A DNA stretch of 64,000 bases from Leucobacter musarum subsp. musarum (GCF_001273845.1 NZ_JHBW01000088.1:62001-126000); one strand, 5' to 3'. Positions 34,081 through 43,222 are shown, counted from the stretch's first letter. Notes: a model not told the origin generated them from the letters alone. Numbers and translations: made by a program.

Positions 34081-35733
34081 GTGACCATCAGACGACCTCT
34101 CACGCTGATCGGTGCAGTCGCCGCCGCAGCGCTGACGCTCACCGCATGCTCGGGCGGAGGCGGCGGCAGCGCGGGCGGAGGCCAGGGCGGCGCCGCGTTC
34201 GATATCGACGCCGCGAGCCTCGCCACCACGACCGACCCGGGCACGCAGCCCGTCGACCGCGTGACCTGGAACCTGCCCTACGAGCCGCTGTCGCTCGACC
34301 CGATGCTGACGTTCAACTACGCGGAGAACACGGTCGATGCGAACCTCTGCGAGGGTCTCACCCGCATCACCCCCGACCTCACCATCGAGAACGCGCTCGC
34401 CGAGAAGGTCGAGTCGCCGAACGACACCACGTACGTGTACACGCTGCGCAGCGGGGTGACCTTCTGGGACGGCACGCCGTTGACCGCCGCCGACGTCGTG
34501 TTCTCGCTCGGGCGCCAGGTCGGCCCCGACTCGGCGACGTACTGGTCCGACTACTTCAAGAATGTGAGCTCGGTCGAGCAGACCGGCGATAATCAGGTCA
34601 CCGTGACGCTCTCGCAGCCCGACGCGCTCTTCGAGCAGGGCATGTCGAGTGCGGCCGGCGCCATCGTCTCGAAGGCGGCCGCCGAATCCGCGGGCGAGCA
34701 GTTCGGCACCCCGAAGGGTGGGCTCATGTGCACCGGCCCGTTCTCGCTCGCGAGCTGGGAGCCCGGCAAGGCGATCACGCTCGCGAAGAACGCCGACTAC
34801 TGGGATGCGAACCTCGTGCCGAAGGTCGAGGAGCTCTCGTTCAGCTTCATCGCCGACGAGTCGACCGCGGTGAACGCCCTGCGCACCGGTGACGTCGACG
34901 GCCAGTTCTTCTACCTGCCGCCGGCCGGGCTCACGCAGCTCGAGAACAGCGATGCGTCGATCACCTTCGGCAAGTCGTACATCTTCTGGTCGCTGCGCGC
35001 GATTCAGGAGACGGGCACCTTCTCGAACCCGAAGGTGCGCGAGGCGCTGCTCGCCGCGATCGACACGCAGGCCATCGCCGACGTGGTGTTCCAGGGCGCC
35101 GCGATTCCGTCGCCGGTGCTCACCGGGCCTGCCTACTACGGCGATGACGAGGCCGGCAAGCTGTTCCAGGAGGCGTTCGACAGCTACTCCGTGAAGCCCG
35201 ACATCGAGAAGGCGAAGTCGTTGCTCGCCGAAGCCGGCGACGTCTCGGCTCCCATCGTGCTCGGCGTGCAGGGCTCATCGGCCGTGCATGAGCAGACGGC
35301 CAACCTGATCCAGGCCGCCGGCGAGGCTATCGGGCTCAAGATCGAGACCAAGGTGATTCCGGTCGAGCAGTTCGGCAACCTCTACTTCGACCCGAAGGCG
35401 CGCGAGGGCCTCGACGGCTTCTTCACGACCTACTACGGCAACGTGACCGACCCGCTCGACGTCTACACGACGTTCACGCCCGACAGCACCAACAACTTCA
35501 TCAAGTACGACGGTGCGGCACAGGAGCTCGACGACGCTCGCAAGACGCTCGACCCGGTCGAGCGCGCGAAGTACACGATCGCCGCGCAGGAGAAGATCAC
35601 GCGCGACCTGCCATGGCTGCCGATGGGTGACCTGCCGGTGATCCTGGTGCAGAACAACGGCATCTCGGGGGCGACGGCGTCGTCGGCCTACCTCGGCTAC
35701 CCCTGGGCGGCCACTATCGGAGGCGTGGAGTAG
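34081..35733 (+). CDS. Peptide/opine-type ABC transporter substrate-binding lipoprotein (family 5)
   Basis: A 550-aa solute-binding protein. The lipobox is TLTACSGG (cysteine about residue 23), followed by a Gly/Ser linker. Family 5 features include YEPLSLDPMLTFNYAENTVD, TYVYTLRSGVTFWDGTPLTA and the C-terminal ARKTLDPVERAKYTIAAQEK. GTG 34081 follows AAAGGAG. Family 5 proteins bind peptides but also nickel, heme and many opine- or heterocycle-like compounds. The two flanking amidohydrolases suggest a non-peptide substrate. The 119 nt before it hold TACCCT (34020-34025) and a short CCCATCA tandem. Confidence 0.92.
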   Translation: MTIRRPLTLIGAVAAAALTLTACSGGGGGSAGGGQGGAAFDIDAASLATTTDPGTQPVDRVTWNLPYEPLSLDPMLTFNYAENTVDANLCEGLTRITPDLTIENALAEKVESPNDTTYVYTLRSGVTFWDGTPLTAADVVFSLGRQVGPDSATYWSDYFKNVSSVEQTGDNQVTVTLSQPDALFEQGMSSAAGAIVSKAAAESAGEQFGTPKGGLMCTGPFSLASWEPGKAITLAKNADYWDANLVPKVEELSFSFIADESTAVNALRTGDVDGQFFYLPPAGLTQLENSDASITFGKSYIFWSLRAIQETGTFSNPKVREALLAAIDTQAIADVVFQGAAIPSPVLTGPAYYGDDEAGKLFQEAFDSYSVKPDIEKAKSLLAEAGDVSAPIVLGVQGSSAVHEQTANLIQAAGEAIGLKIETKVIPVEQFGNLYFDPKAREGLDGFFTTYYGNVTDPLDVYTTFTPDSTNNFIKYDGAAQELDDARKTLDPVERAKYTIAAQEKITRDLPWLPMGDLPVILVQNNGISGATASSAYLGYPWAATIGGVE

Positions 35734-35737
35734 CACC

Positions 35738-36688
35738 GTGTCGATTCCCTCATTCCTGCTGAGGCGCGCGGGCGGCCTGCTGCTCGTGCTGCTGGTGACC
35801 TCGTTCGTGGTCTTCGGCATGATGTACCTCGCCCCGGGGAGCCCGCTGAGCTTCGTGCTCGGCCCCCGGGGCGGCACGGCCGAGCAGATCGCCCGGGTCA
35901 CCGCGCAGTACCACCTCGACGACCCGTTCTTCGTGCGCTACTTCGCCTGGATCGGTGATGTCGTGCAGGGCAACCTCGGCGACTCGGTGGTCTACCGCCA
36001 GCCCGTCGCCGACCTCATCGGCGGTCGCATCGGCACGACGGTGGCGCTCATCGCGCTCGCCACCGTCATCATCGCGGTCGTCGGCATCGGCCTCGGTCTC
36101 TTCGCCTCGCTCAAGGGCGGCTGGGCCGACCAGGTCGTCACCACGCTCGCGACGCTCGGCCTCGCGACACCCGCGTTCGTCGTCGGCGTCGCACTGATCA
36201 GCGTATTCGCGGTGGGGCTCGGCTGGTTCCCGACGAACGGCAGCGGCAGTGGCGGCGTCGACACGCTGTACCACCTGCTGCTGCCGGCGGTCGCGCTGGC
36301 GGTGGCGAGCGCGGCGTACCAGGCGCGCATCACCCGCGCCTCGGTGCTCGAGGAGCAGGGCCGCGAGCACGTGCAGACGGCGACGGCCCGCGGTCTGCGC
36401 TCCGGCATCATCATTCGACGGCACATCCTGCGCAACGCTCTGATCCCGATCACCACCGTGCTCGGACTCACCGTCGCGACGCTCATCGCCGGCGCAGTGG
36501 TCATCGAGAATGTGTTCGCGCTCGACGGCCTCGGGTCGCTGCTCGTGCGGGCGATCCTGCAGCGCGACTTCGCGGTCGTGCAGGCCGTGATTCTCGTGCT
36601 CGTCGTCGCCTTCGTCGTCATCAACGCGATCGTCGACTTCCTCTACACGATCATCGATCCGCGCATTCAGTTGGGGAGCAAGCAATGA
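35738..36688 (+). CDS. Peptide-type ABC transporter permease 1 (DppB-like)
   Basis: A 316-aa permease with about six helices, the first at residues 9-30. The motifs MYLAPGSPLSFVLGPRGG, the docking loop REHVQTATARGL and the C-terminal VFALDGLGSLLVRAILQRDF are typical of DppB/OppB. GTG 35738 lies 4 nt after the binding protein's stop. It forms the channel with the next permease, whose start overlaps its stop. Confidence 0.93.
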   Translation: MSIPSFLLRRAGGLLLVLLVTSFVVFGMMYLAPGSPLSFVLGPRGGTAEQIARVTAQYHLDDPFFVRYFAWIGDVVQGNLGDSVVYRQPVADLIGGRIGTTVALIALATVIIAVVGIGLGLFASLKGGWADQVVTTLATLGLATPAFVVGVALISVFAVGLGWFPTNGSGSGGVDTLYHLLLPAVALAVASAAYQARITRASVLEEQGREHVQTATARGLRSGIIIRRHILRNALIPITTVLGLTVATLIAGAVVIENVFALDGLGSLLVRAILQRDFAVVQAVILVLVVAFVVINAIVDFLYTIIDPRIQLGSKQ

Positions 36689-37569
36689 CCGCGCCGCGCA
36701 CCACCCAGATCGCGCTCCGTCGAGCGCGCACCGATGACCCGGGCCGCTTCACGCTCGCGGGTCGCAAGCTCGGGCCGAGCGGCATCACCGCCGCGATCGT
36801 GCTCGCCATCATCGTGCTCGCCGCACTGCTGGCACCGTGGATCGCCCCCTACGATCCGGATGCTCCCGACCTGTTCGCCGCGCTCAGCGGTCCGAGCGCA
36901 CAGCACCTGCTCGGGGCCGATGCCCTCGGCCGCGACCTGCTCTCGAGGCTCATGTACGGTGCGCGCATCACGCTGCTCGGCCCGACCTTCGTCATTCTCA
37001 TCGCGACCGTCATCGGCACCGCGCTCGCGCTCGTCGCCGCCTGGAACCGGGGCCGCGTCGACACCGCGATCTCGTGGGTGCTCGACGTGCTCTTCTCGGT
37101 GCCGGGCATCGTGTTCGCCCTCATCGCTGTCGCGATCTTCGGGCCGAACCTGCCGACCGTCATCGTCGGCCTCTCGATCGGCTACATCCCCTACGTCGCG
37201 CGCGTCGTGCGCGGCGCCGCACTGCGCGAACGGGGCATGCCGTACGTGCAGGCCGCGTGGCTGCAGGGGCAGTCGGGCGTGGGCATCAGCCTGCGCCAGG
37301 TCTTCCCGAACGTGCAGCCCATCGTGGTCGCCCAGGCGGTGTCGTCGCTCGGCTTCGCCGTGATCGACCTCGCCGCGGTGTCATTCCTGGGGCTCGGCGT
37401 GCAGCCGCCCACGGCCGACCTCGGGCTCATGGTGAAGAGCGGGTTCGATTCGCTGCTGCGCGGCCAACCCCTTGAGGCCATTGCCGCGGGTCTCGCCATC
37501 GTCGTCATCGTGTGGGCGATCACCGTGCTCGGTGACCGACTCGCCTCGAACGCAAGGAGCATCCGATGA
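36685..37569 (+). CDS. Peptide-type ABC transporter permease 2 (DppC-like)
   Basis: A 294-aa permease with the DppC N-terminal extension, a first helix at about residues 33-54 and the family phrases LLGADALGRDLLSRLMYGAR and LGLGVQPPTADLGLMV. The EAA-type loop is ERGMPYVQAAWLQGQSGVGI, somewhat degenerate compared with the usual EAARALG. Its ATG overlaps the previous stop and its stop overlaps the next ATG, so translation is coupled through the operon. Confidence 0.93.
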   Translation: MTAPRTTQIALRRARTDDPGRFTLAGRKLGPSGITAAIVLAIIVLAALLAPWIAPYDPDAPDLFAALSGPSAQHLLGADALGRDLLSRLMYGARITLLGPTFVILIATVIGTALALVAAWNRGRVDTAISWVLDVLFSVPGIVFALIAVAIFGPNLPTVIVGLSIGYIPYVARVVRGAALRERGMPYVQAAWLQGQSGVGISLRQVFPNVQPIVVAQAVSSLGFAVIDLAAVSFLGLGVQPPTADLGLMVKSGFDSLLRGQPLEAIAAGLAIVVIVWAITVLGDRLASNARSIR

Positions 37570-38423
37570 GCGCACCGCTGCTCGAGGTCGAAGACCTCCA
37601 CGCCAGCCTCGTCACGAAATACCGTCAGCTCGACCTGCTGAACGGGGTCAGTTTCACGCTCGACCGCGGCGAGGCGCTCGGGCTCGTGGGTGAGTCGGGA
37701 TCGGGCAAGTCGCTCACCACCCGCGCGATCACCCGCATGCTCGCCGAGGGCTTCCGCACCTCCGGTGCCGTGCGCTTCGACGGGGAGTCGGTGCTCGACA
37801 TGAAGCGCGAGCGGTTGCGCCGATACCGTGCGAGCGATGTGGGCATGATCTTCCAGGATCCCCGTGCGCACGTGAACCCCGTGCACACGGTGGGCGACTT
37901 CCTCACCGAGGCGCTCGTGCGCGACCGCGGCGTGAAGCTCGACGAGGCGAAGCGCCGTGCCGTGCAGCTGCTCGACGAGGTCGGGGTGCGGCATGCCGAG
38001 CGCCGACTCGCGCAGTACCCGCACGAGCTGTCGGGCGGCCTGCTGCAGCGCGTCATGATCGCGAGCGTGCTGCTCGCCGAACCGCAGCTGATCCTCGCCG
38101 ACGAACCCACGACCGCCCTCGACGTGACGGCTCAGTCCGACGTCATGGCGATCCTCGACGAACAGCGCAAAGCGCGTGGGCTCTCGCTGCTGTTCATCAC
38201 CCACGATCTCGAGCTCGCCAACGCCTGCTGCGATCGACTCGCGGTGATGTACGCGGGCGAGATCGTCGAGCAGGGTGCGCACGTCTACACCGACCCGCAG
38301 CACCCGTACACGGTGGAGCTGCTGGGTGCGCGGCCCAGCATCGACGAGCGGCTCGACCGCCTGCCGGTGCTCGAATACAACCTGGAGATCCACGAGGCAC
38401 TGAAAGCGAAGGCCGACGCATGA
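37566..38423 (+). CDS. Peptide-type ABC transporter ATPase 1 (DppD-like)
   Basis: A 285-aa ATPase with Walker A LVGESGSGKSLTTRAI, Q-loop MIFQDPRAHVNPV, signature LSGGLLQRVMIA and Walker B LILADEPTTALDVTAQ, and the C-terminal QHPYTVELLGARPS peptide-transporter tail. The signature has Leu-Leu where Gln-Gln is usual. The cysteine cluster that often binds iron-sulfur in DppD types is not evident. It pairs with the following ATPase. Confidence 0.93.
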   Translation: MSAPLLEVEDLHASLVTKYRQLDLLNGVSFTLDRGEALGLVGESGSGKSLTTRAITRMLAEGFRTSGAVRFDGESVLDMKRERLRRYRASDVGMIFQDPRAHVNPVHTVGDFLTEALVRDRGVKLDEAKRRAVQLLDEVGVRHAERRLAQYPHELSGGLLQRVMIASVLLAEPQLILADEPTTALDVTAQSDVMAILDEQRKARGLSLLFITHDLELANACCDRLAVMYAGEIVEQGAHVYTDPQHPYTVELLGARPSIDERLDRLPVLEYNLEIHEALKAKADA

Positions 38424-39241
38424 GCGCACCCATCATCACCGTCAGCGACCTGCGCAAGGTCTTCCCGGCCCCGCGCGGCACGAAGGGCGAAGACGTGGTC
38501 GCCGTCGACGGCGTCTCGTTCGACCTGCTCGCCGACGAGTGCCTCGCGATCGTGGGGGAGTCGGGGTCGGGCAAGACCACCGTCGCCCGCATGATCGTCG
38601 GGCTCGAAACCGTCACGTCGGGCACCGTCACGGTCGACGGGCAGGATCGCACCGCCGCTCCCCGCAGCCTCGCCGCCCGCCGGGAGCGCGCTCGCGAGGT
38701 GCAATACGTATTCCAAGATCCGTACTCGTCGCTCAACGGGCGCCAGCGCATCGGCGACGTCATCATGTCGAACCTGCGGCTGCACGGGCGCGGGCGAGGC
38801 GGCACCATTAAACAGCGCGCCCAGGCGATCCTCGACTCGGTGGGCCTGCCGCAGCGCTTCTTCGACCGCTACCCGCGCGAGCTCTCGGGTGGGCAGCGGC
38901 AGCGCGTCGCCATTGCGCGCGCGCTCGCCGCAGACCCGAAAGTGATCGTGCTCGACGAGGCCGTGGCAGCGCTCGACGTCTCGATTCAGGCGCAGATTCT
39001 GAATCTGCTGGCCGACATCAAGGCCGAGCGTCAGGTGAGCTACCTGTTCATCTCGCACGACCTCGCCGTCGTCAATCAGATCTCTGATCGCATGGTCGTC
39101 ATGGAGAACGGCGTCATCGTCGACCAGGGCGTGACCGCCGAGCTGCTGGCGCACCCGACCCACCCCTATACGCGCGCGCTGCGCGCCGCGGTGCCCGGGC
39201 CGGGGTGGAAGCCGACGCGTCGCGACCAGCTCGCCTCGTGA
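38420..39241 (+). CDS. Peptide-type ABC transporter ATPase 2 (DppF-like)
   Basis: A 273-aa ATPase with Walker A IVGESGSGKTTVARMI, Q-loop VQYVFQDPYSSLNGR, signature [16 protein letters not shown] and Walker B VIVLDEAVAALDVSIQ, where alanine replaces the usual DEP proline. The C-terminus HPYTRALRAAVPGPG is the family tail. Start and stop both overlap neighbours (ATGA before, GTGA after), which ties the downstream amidohydrolase to this operon. Confidence 0.92.
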   Translation: MSAPIITVSDLRKVFPAPRGTKGEDVVAVDGVSFDLLADECLAIVGESGSGKTTVARMIVGLETVTSGTVTVDGQDRTAAPRSLAARRERAREVQYVFQDPYSSLNGRQRIGDVIMSNLRLHGRGRGGTIKQRAQAILDSVGLPQRFFDRYPRELSGGQRQRVAIARALAADPKVIVLDEAVAALDVSIQAQILNLLADIKAERQVSYLFISHDLAVVNQISDRMVVMENGVIVDQGVTAELLAHPTHPYTRALRAAVPGPGWKPTRRDQLAS

Positions 39242-40803
39242 GTGCGGAGCGAGTGCCGAGCAGCGCCGTGCTCGGTGGCGCTGCGCGCAGCAGTGCCGAG
39301 CCGACCACGGCGGTGCGGGCCGCGCACGCCATCGTGCACGACGCGGACCGCCCGGGCGGGCCCGGGTTCGTGCTGGTGCGCGACGCGACCGTGCTCGTGC
39401 GGGGCGAGCACGTTGCCGCCGTCGCGTCGGGCGTCGCCGGGGCCGAACTGGCCGCCGGCGCCGACGAGGTGATCGACCTCGGCGAGAGCCTGCTCATGCC
39501 GGGTCTCATCGATCTCGAGGGGCTCGTCGACATCGACCACCTGTTACTCGATTCGTGGTGGAGCCCGGAGCACGAGGCCCGTCTCGAGTGGTCGGCGGCC
39601 TACGCCGAGGCCCCGCGCGAGGTGCTGTCGCCAGCCGATCGCAGCCTGCTGCGGCGGTACGGTTTGGTGCAGCTGATCCTGCACGGCATCACCACCGCGA
39701 TGCCGATCTCGACCGAGATCCACGGCGCCTGGGCCGAAACGCACGACGATCTCCTTGATACCGCGCGCACCGCGAGTGCGCTCGGGCTGCGCACGTTTCT
39801 CGGCCCGTCGTATCGCTCGGGCGTGCACGTGACGCACCCCGACGGGTCGGCCGGCATCCGCTGGGACGAGGCGCGCGGGGCGGCCGCGTTCGCCGACGCC
39901 GTGCGCTTTCTCGACACCGTCGACGAGCTGCGCGATCCGCTCGTCACCGGCGTGTTCGTGCCCTGCCGCATCGAGACGGTGAGCGACGCACTCCTCGCCG
40001 AGACCGGGCGCATCGCCGCCGAACGGGGCGTGCTCGTGCGCGCCCACGCGACGCAGGGTCTCGACTCCGAGATTGGGGTGCTCGCGCGCGAACGCGGCAC
40101 CACGCCGCTCGACCTGCTCGACGCCTCCGGGCTGCTGAACGAGCGGCTGATTCTTGCGCACGGGGTCTACCTCGACGTGCACCCCGATGTGCACGGCGAG
40201 GATCGCGGCGACCTCGCCCGGCTCGCCGCCGCGGGCGTTTCCATCGCGCACTGCCCGCTGACGAACGCGCGCTACGCCTTCTGGCTTGAGCAGCTCTCGC
40301 AGTACCTCGACGCCGGAGTGAACGTGGGCCTCGGCACCGACTCGTTTCCGCCCGACCTCGTGCGCGCCATCGACACCGGGGTGCAACTCGCGAAGGCGCA
40401 GTACGACGACCTCGGCCGGGGCATGCTCGCCGAGTACGTCGAGGCGGCGACGCTCGGAGGATCCCGCGCACTGCATCGCCCCGACCTCGGCCGCATCGCC
40501 CCCGGTGCCGCTGCCGACCTCGTCGCATTCGCGCTCGACGACGTGCGCATGGGGGCGGTCGACGACCCGATTCGCACCCTCGTGCTCGCCGGTACCGGGC
40601 GCGATGCGACCTTCAGTATGGTTGCCGGGCGAGTGGTGATGCGGGGCGGGCAGATTCCCGGGGTCGACCTCGCCGAGCTGCGACGCGAGGGGCAGCGGGT
40701 CTTCGAGCTGCTGCGCGCCGCCTACCCCGAGCGCGATGCGCTGGCCGGGGCGGCGGGGTCGAGCGAGGCCGAGCTGTTTCCGCCGGTGTTCCCGCTGGGG
40801 TGA
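39238..40803 (+). CDS. Amidohydrolase-superfamily protein with a degenerate first metal motif
   Basis: A 521-aa protein of the SsnA/chlorohydrolase type. The N-terminal strands (VLVRGEHVAAVASG) lead into LLMPGLIDLEGLVDIDHL, where the HxH of the superfamily should stand but reads LEG. Later ligands remain: VRAHATQ, ILAHGVYLDVHPDVHG and GLGTDSFPPD. It may bind one metal only or use the nearby DIDH. GTG 39238 overlaps the preceding stop (GTGA); GTG 39253 is an alternative. It probably processes what the ABC system imports. A perfect terminator hairpin follows. Confidence 0.82.
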   Translation: MSAERVPSSAVLGGAARSSAEPTTAVRAAHAIVHDADRPGGPGFVLVRDATVLVRGEHVAAVASGVAGAELAAGADEVIDLGESLLMPGLIDLEGLVDIDHLLLDSWWSPEHEARLEWSAAYAEAPREVLSPADRSLLRRYGLVQLILHGITTAMPISTEIHGAWAETHDDLLDTARTASALGLRTFLGPSYRSGVHVTHPDGSAGIRWDEARGAAAFADAVRFLDTVDELRDPLVTGVFVPCRIETVSDALLAETGRIAAERGVLVRAHATQGLDSEIGVLARERGTTPLDLLDASGLLNERLILAHGVYLDVHPDVHGEDRGDLARLAAAGVSIAHCPLTNARYAFWLEQLSQYLDAGVNVGLGTDSFPPDLVRAIDTGVQLAKAQYDDLGRGMLAEYVEAATLGGSRALHRPDLGRIAPGAAADLVAFALDDVRMGAVDDPIRTLVLAGTGRDATFSMVAGRVVMRGGQIPGVDLAELRREGQRVFELLRAAYPERDALAGAAGSSEAELFPPVFPLG

Positions 40804-40806
40804 GGA

Positions 40807-40832
40807 GTCCGCGCGCTGCGCATTGCGCGGAC
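40807..40832. terminator. Hairpin between convergent amidohydrolase and permease genes
   Basis: GTCCGCGC (40807-40814) and GCGCGGAC (40825-40832) form a perfect 8-bp stem with a 10-nt loop, filling most of the 37-nt gap between two convergent stops. It can act on both transcripts; no T-run is present. Confidence 0.6.
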
Positions 40833-40840
40833 GCCCCGAC

Positions 40841-42262
40841 TCAGTCGCGGTAGGGGAGCGTCGGCATCGTCTCGGTGTCGGCGCCCTCCAGCTGCAGAGC
40901 GAGCGGCCCGCCGTGGCGCTTGCGGCGCGCGACGTACACGATCACGCCGATCACCAGCCAGGCGCCGCCGAGTGCGTAGGTGAAGGGTGCGAGTGAGGTC
41001 CACAGCCACGCGATCGAGACGAAGCCAATCACTGGCATGATGAGGTGGCGCACGACGCCCCAGCCGCTGCGCAGTCGCATGTCGAAGAACAGCACCTTGA
41101 TGGTCGCGAGGTTGACCATCGCGAAGGCCACCAGAGCGCCGAAATTGATCATGTAGACGGCCTGGTCGAGCGTGATGAAGAGCGCCACGAGTGCGACGAG
41201 CGAGACGAGTGTCGCGGCCACGTAGGGCGTGCGGAAGCGGCGGTGCAGTTTCGAGAGCGCGGGTGGCAAAATGCCGTCGCGCCCCATCGCGAAGAGCACT
41301 CGGCTCACGCTCATCTGCGCCGCCGCGCCGCACAGCACGATGCCGACGACGTTGACGATGACGAATACGACCATGAGTACATCGCCGCCGGCGCGCTGCA
41401 TCAGCTCAGTGCCTGCTGCGTCAAGGTTTTCGAGCTGTGTCCAGTCGGGGGCGATGAGGCTGCCGGCGATCGAGAATGCGAGGTAGCCGAGCCCGGCGAA
41501 CAGGGTGGCGAGCACGATGCCCTTCGGCACGGTGCGGCGAGGATTGGTGGTCTCCTCGGCGAGCGTCGAGACGCCGTCGAAGCCGAGGAACGCGAAGGCG
41601 ACGATCGCGGCAGCGGCGAGAATCGGCGCGATGCCGCCGGAGCCGATCGAGAGCGGCGTGGTGACCGAGTCGAGGGTGAGATCGGGGGCATTGAGCACGG
41701 CGAGCACGAGGAACGCGAGGATCACCAGGACCGACGCCGAGATGACGACCGTGTTCATGCGTTTGATCCAGTTCACGCCGACGATGCTGAGCGCCGCCAC
41801 GATGGCGATGCAGATCAGAGTGCCGACCCACGACGGGATCGCGGTGAAGAGGCTGTTGAAGTAGAGGCCGAAGAGCAGGAAGTTGACCATCGGCAGGAAG
41901 AGGTAGTCGAGCAGCATCACCCAGCCGGTGAGAAAGCCCGTGACCGAGCCGAAACCGCGCGTGACGTAGGCGTAGGCGCCGCCAGTGATCGGCACGTGCG
42001 CAGCCATGCGCCCGTAGCTGTGTGCGGTGAAGAGCATGATGATGATCGCCGCGACGTAGGCCGCCGGCAGGTGCCCGTCGCTGAGCGCCGTTGCCGGGCC
42101 GTAGACCGACACCACCGAGAGCACGCCCATCGAGGTCAGGCCGTAGGCGATCAGTGCGGGGAGGCCGAGCTGGCGTTTCAGTGTGCGCGGGCGGTCGGAT
42201 CCCGAGCCCGACGGGGCGTCGGGCGTCGAGGGGGCAGACGTGTTCGTTGCGGGTGCGGTCAT
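40841..42262 (-). CDS. APC-superfamily amino acid permease
   Basis: A 473-aa carrier with about 12 helices, related to the permease at 5841-7286: both have a SAxxYxx-type helix 2-3 loop (here VPITGGAYAYVTRGFG), LDYLFLPMVNFLLFG and FLGFDGVSTLAEETTNPRRT. Substrate probably an amino acid or amine. ATG 42262 follows AAAGGAG. It is divergent from the GntR gene at 42509, which is likely to control it through palindromes in the 246-nt gap. Confidence 0.9.
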   Translation of the reverse strand: MTAPATNTSAPSTPDAPSGSGSDRPRTLKRQLGLPALIAYGLTSMGVLSVVSVYGPATALSDGHLPAAYVAAIIIMLFTAHSYGRMAAHVPITGGAYAYVTRGFGSVTGFLTGWVMLLDYLFLPMVNFLLFGLYFNSLFTAIPSWVGTLICIAIVAALSIVGVNWIKRMNTVVISASVLVILAFLVLAVLNAPDLTLDSVTTPLSIGSGGIAPILAAAAIVAFAFLGFDGVSTLAEETTNPRRTVPKGIVLATLFAGLGYLAFSIAGSLIAPDWTQLENLDAAGTELMQRAGGDVLMVVFVIVNVVGIVLCGAAAQMSVSRVLFAMGRDGILPPALSKLHRRFRTPYVAATLVSLVALVALFITLDQAVYMINFGALVAFAMVNLATIKVLFFDMRLRSGWGVVRHLIMPVIGFVSIAWLWTSLAPFTYALGGAWLVIGVIVYVARRKRHGGPLALQLEGADTETMPTLPYRD

Positions 42263-42320
42263 GCGCAGACTCCTTTGCTCTGGTGAATGACCCAGGTCGG
42301 GCGCGAGCCCGATCAGCATG

Positions 42321-42407
42321 GATTGTATGCCAGAATCGCCGCAACTTCGAATCAGTGGGCGGGATTGTGGCGAATTGCGCGTGAGTGAATTACATTTGGA
42401 ATACCAA
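42321..42407. promoter_or_regulatory. Divergent region with two candidate GntR operators
   Basis: TTGGAATACCAA (42396-42407) is a palindrome with perfect 4-bp arms, and GATTGTATGCCAGAATC (42321-42337) has GATT/AATC ends with a similar TTGTATGCCA core. Both resemble the TTGnTATnCCAA-type sites of GntR/FCD regulators. They lie upstream of the leftward permease and the rightward leader ORF, so one regulator could control both. Confidence 0.4.
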
Positions 42408-42443
42408 GTCGGGCGCAACGCGGCGTCGCCTACACTGGCCGAC

Positions 42444-42512
42444 GTGCCGCACGATGCGGCGGGAACCCCCGCGTCGCCGCTACGTGAGCGCAGAACGGAT
42501 CGATCGAAATGA
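42444..42512 (+). CDS. Leaderless 22-aa leader peptide overlapping the GntR start codon
   Basis: TACACT (42431-42436) is followed after 7 nt by GTG 42444, which opens a 22-codon frame (MPHDAAGTPASPLRERRTDR, then SK). Its TGA stop (42510-42512) overlaps the ATG of the GntR gene (42509) in an ATGA arrangement. The GntR gene itself has only a weak ribosome site (GAACGGAT), so translation through this leader probably delivers ribosomes to it. Only arrangement and frame support it; the peptide has no recognised homologue. Confidence 0.5.
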   Translation: MPHDAAGTPASPLRERRTDRSK

Positions 42513-43192
42513 CCACGAACCTCCCCGTTGCGACGGAGCCGAGCGCGACCCACGGCGATCGCGTCTACGCCTGGGTGCGTGATCGCATCATCGACGGTCG
42601 CATGCCCACCGGAAGCCGGGTGCGCGAGCGTGAGGTCGCCGAAGAGCTGGGCGTTTCGCGCATTCCCATTCGCGAGGCGCTGCCGAGGCTCGAAGCCGAG
42701 GGGTACATTCGCACGCTGCCGCGGCGCGGCGCCATCGTGGCTCCGATGGAACTCGCCGATATCGAGGAGCTGTTCGACGTGCGGGCCTCGCTCGAAGTGC
42801 TCGCCGCGCGCTTGGCCGCGACGCGATGCGCTGCTGGGGAATCGGGCGACTCGTTGATCGCGGCGCTCGATGCCGCAGAGCGCGCGGTCGACGCCTCGCG
42901 GGGCGGGGCGATCGCCGATGCGACCTCTGATTTTCATGACGTCGTCGTCGATCTGGCGGGCAATCGCTTGCTGCAAGACCTCATGCTGCCGGTGCGGGGC
43001 CGGGTGAAGCGACTTTTCCACATTGCGAGCGAGCGGAACGACCGCGATGTGCACCGCGAGCACCGCGATCTCTGCGATGCCATCGTGCGCGGGCAGGTCG
43101 AGCGCGCGGCCGCGTTGGCGCTCGCGCACGTGGAACACAGTCGGGCGGAGACCGTGCCGGTGATCCGCGGCGAGGTCGCCGCAGCCCGGTAA
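42509..43192 (+). CDS. GntR-family (FCD) transcriptional regulator
   Basis: A 227-aa regulator. The winged helix-turn-helix reads REREVAEELGVSRIPIREAL with YIRTLPRRGAIV; the FCD domain has ELFDVRASLEVLAARLAATR, the metal-type FHDVVVDLAGN and HRDLCDAIVRG. ATG 42509 overlaps the stop of a leaderless leader ORF. It is divergent from the APC permease, its most likely target. Confidence 0.9.
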   Translation: MTTNLPVATEPSATHGDRVYAWVRDRIIDGRMPTGSRVREREVAEELGVSRIPIREALPRLEAEGYIRTLPRRGAIVAPMELADIEELFDVRASLEVLAARLAATRCAAGESGDSLIAALDAAERAVDASRGGAIADATSDFHDVVVDLAGNRLLQDLMLPVRGRVKRLFHIASERNDRDVHREHRDLCDAIVRGQVERAAALALAHVEHSRAETVPVIRGEVAAAR

Positions 43193-43222
43193 ACGCATTG
43201 CGCCCGACAGTAGGCTGACCGC

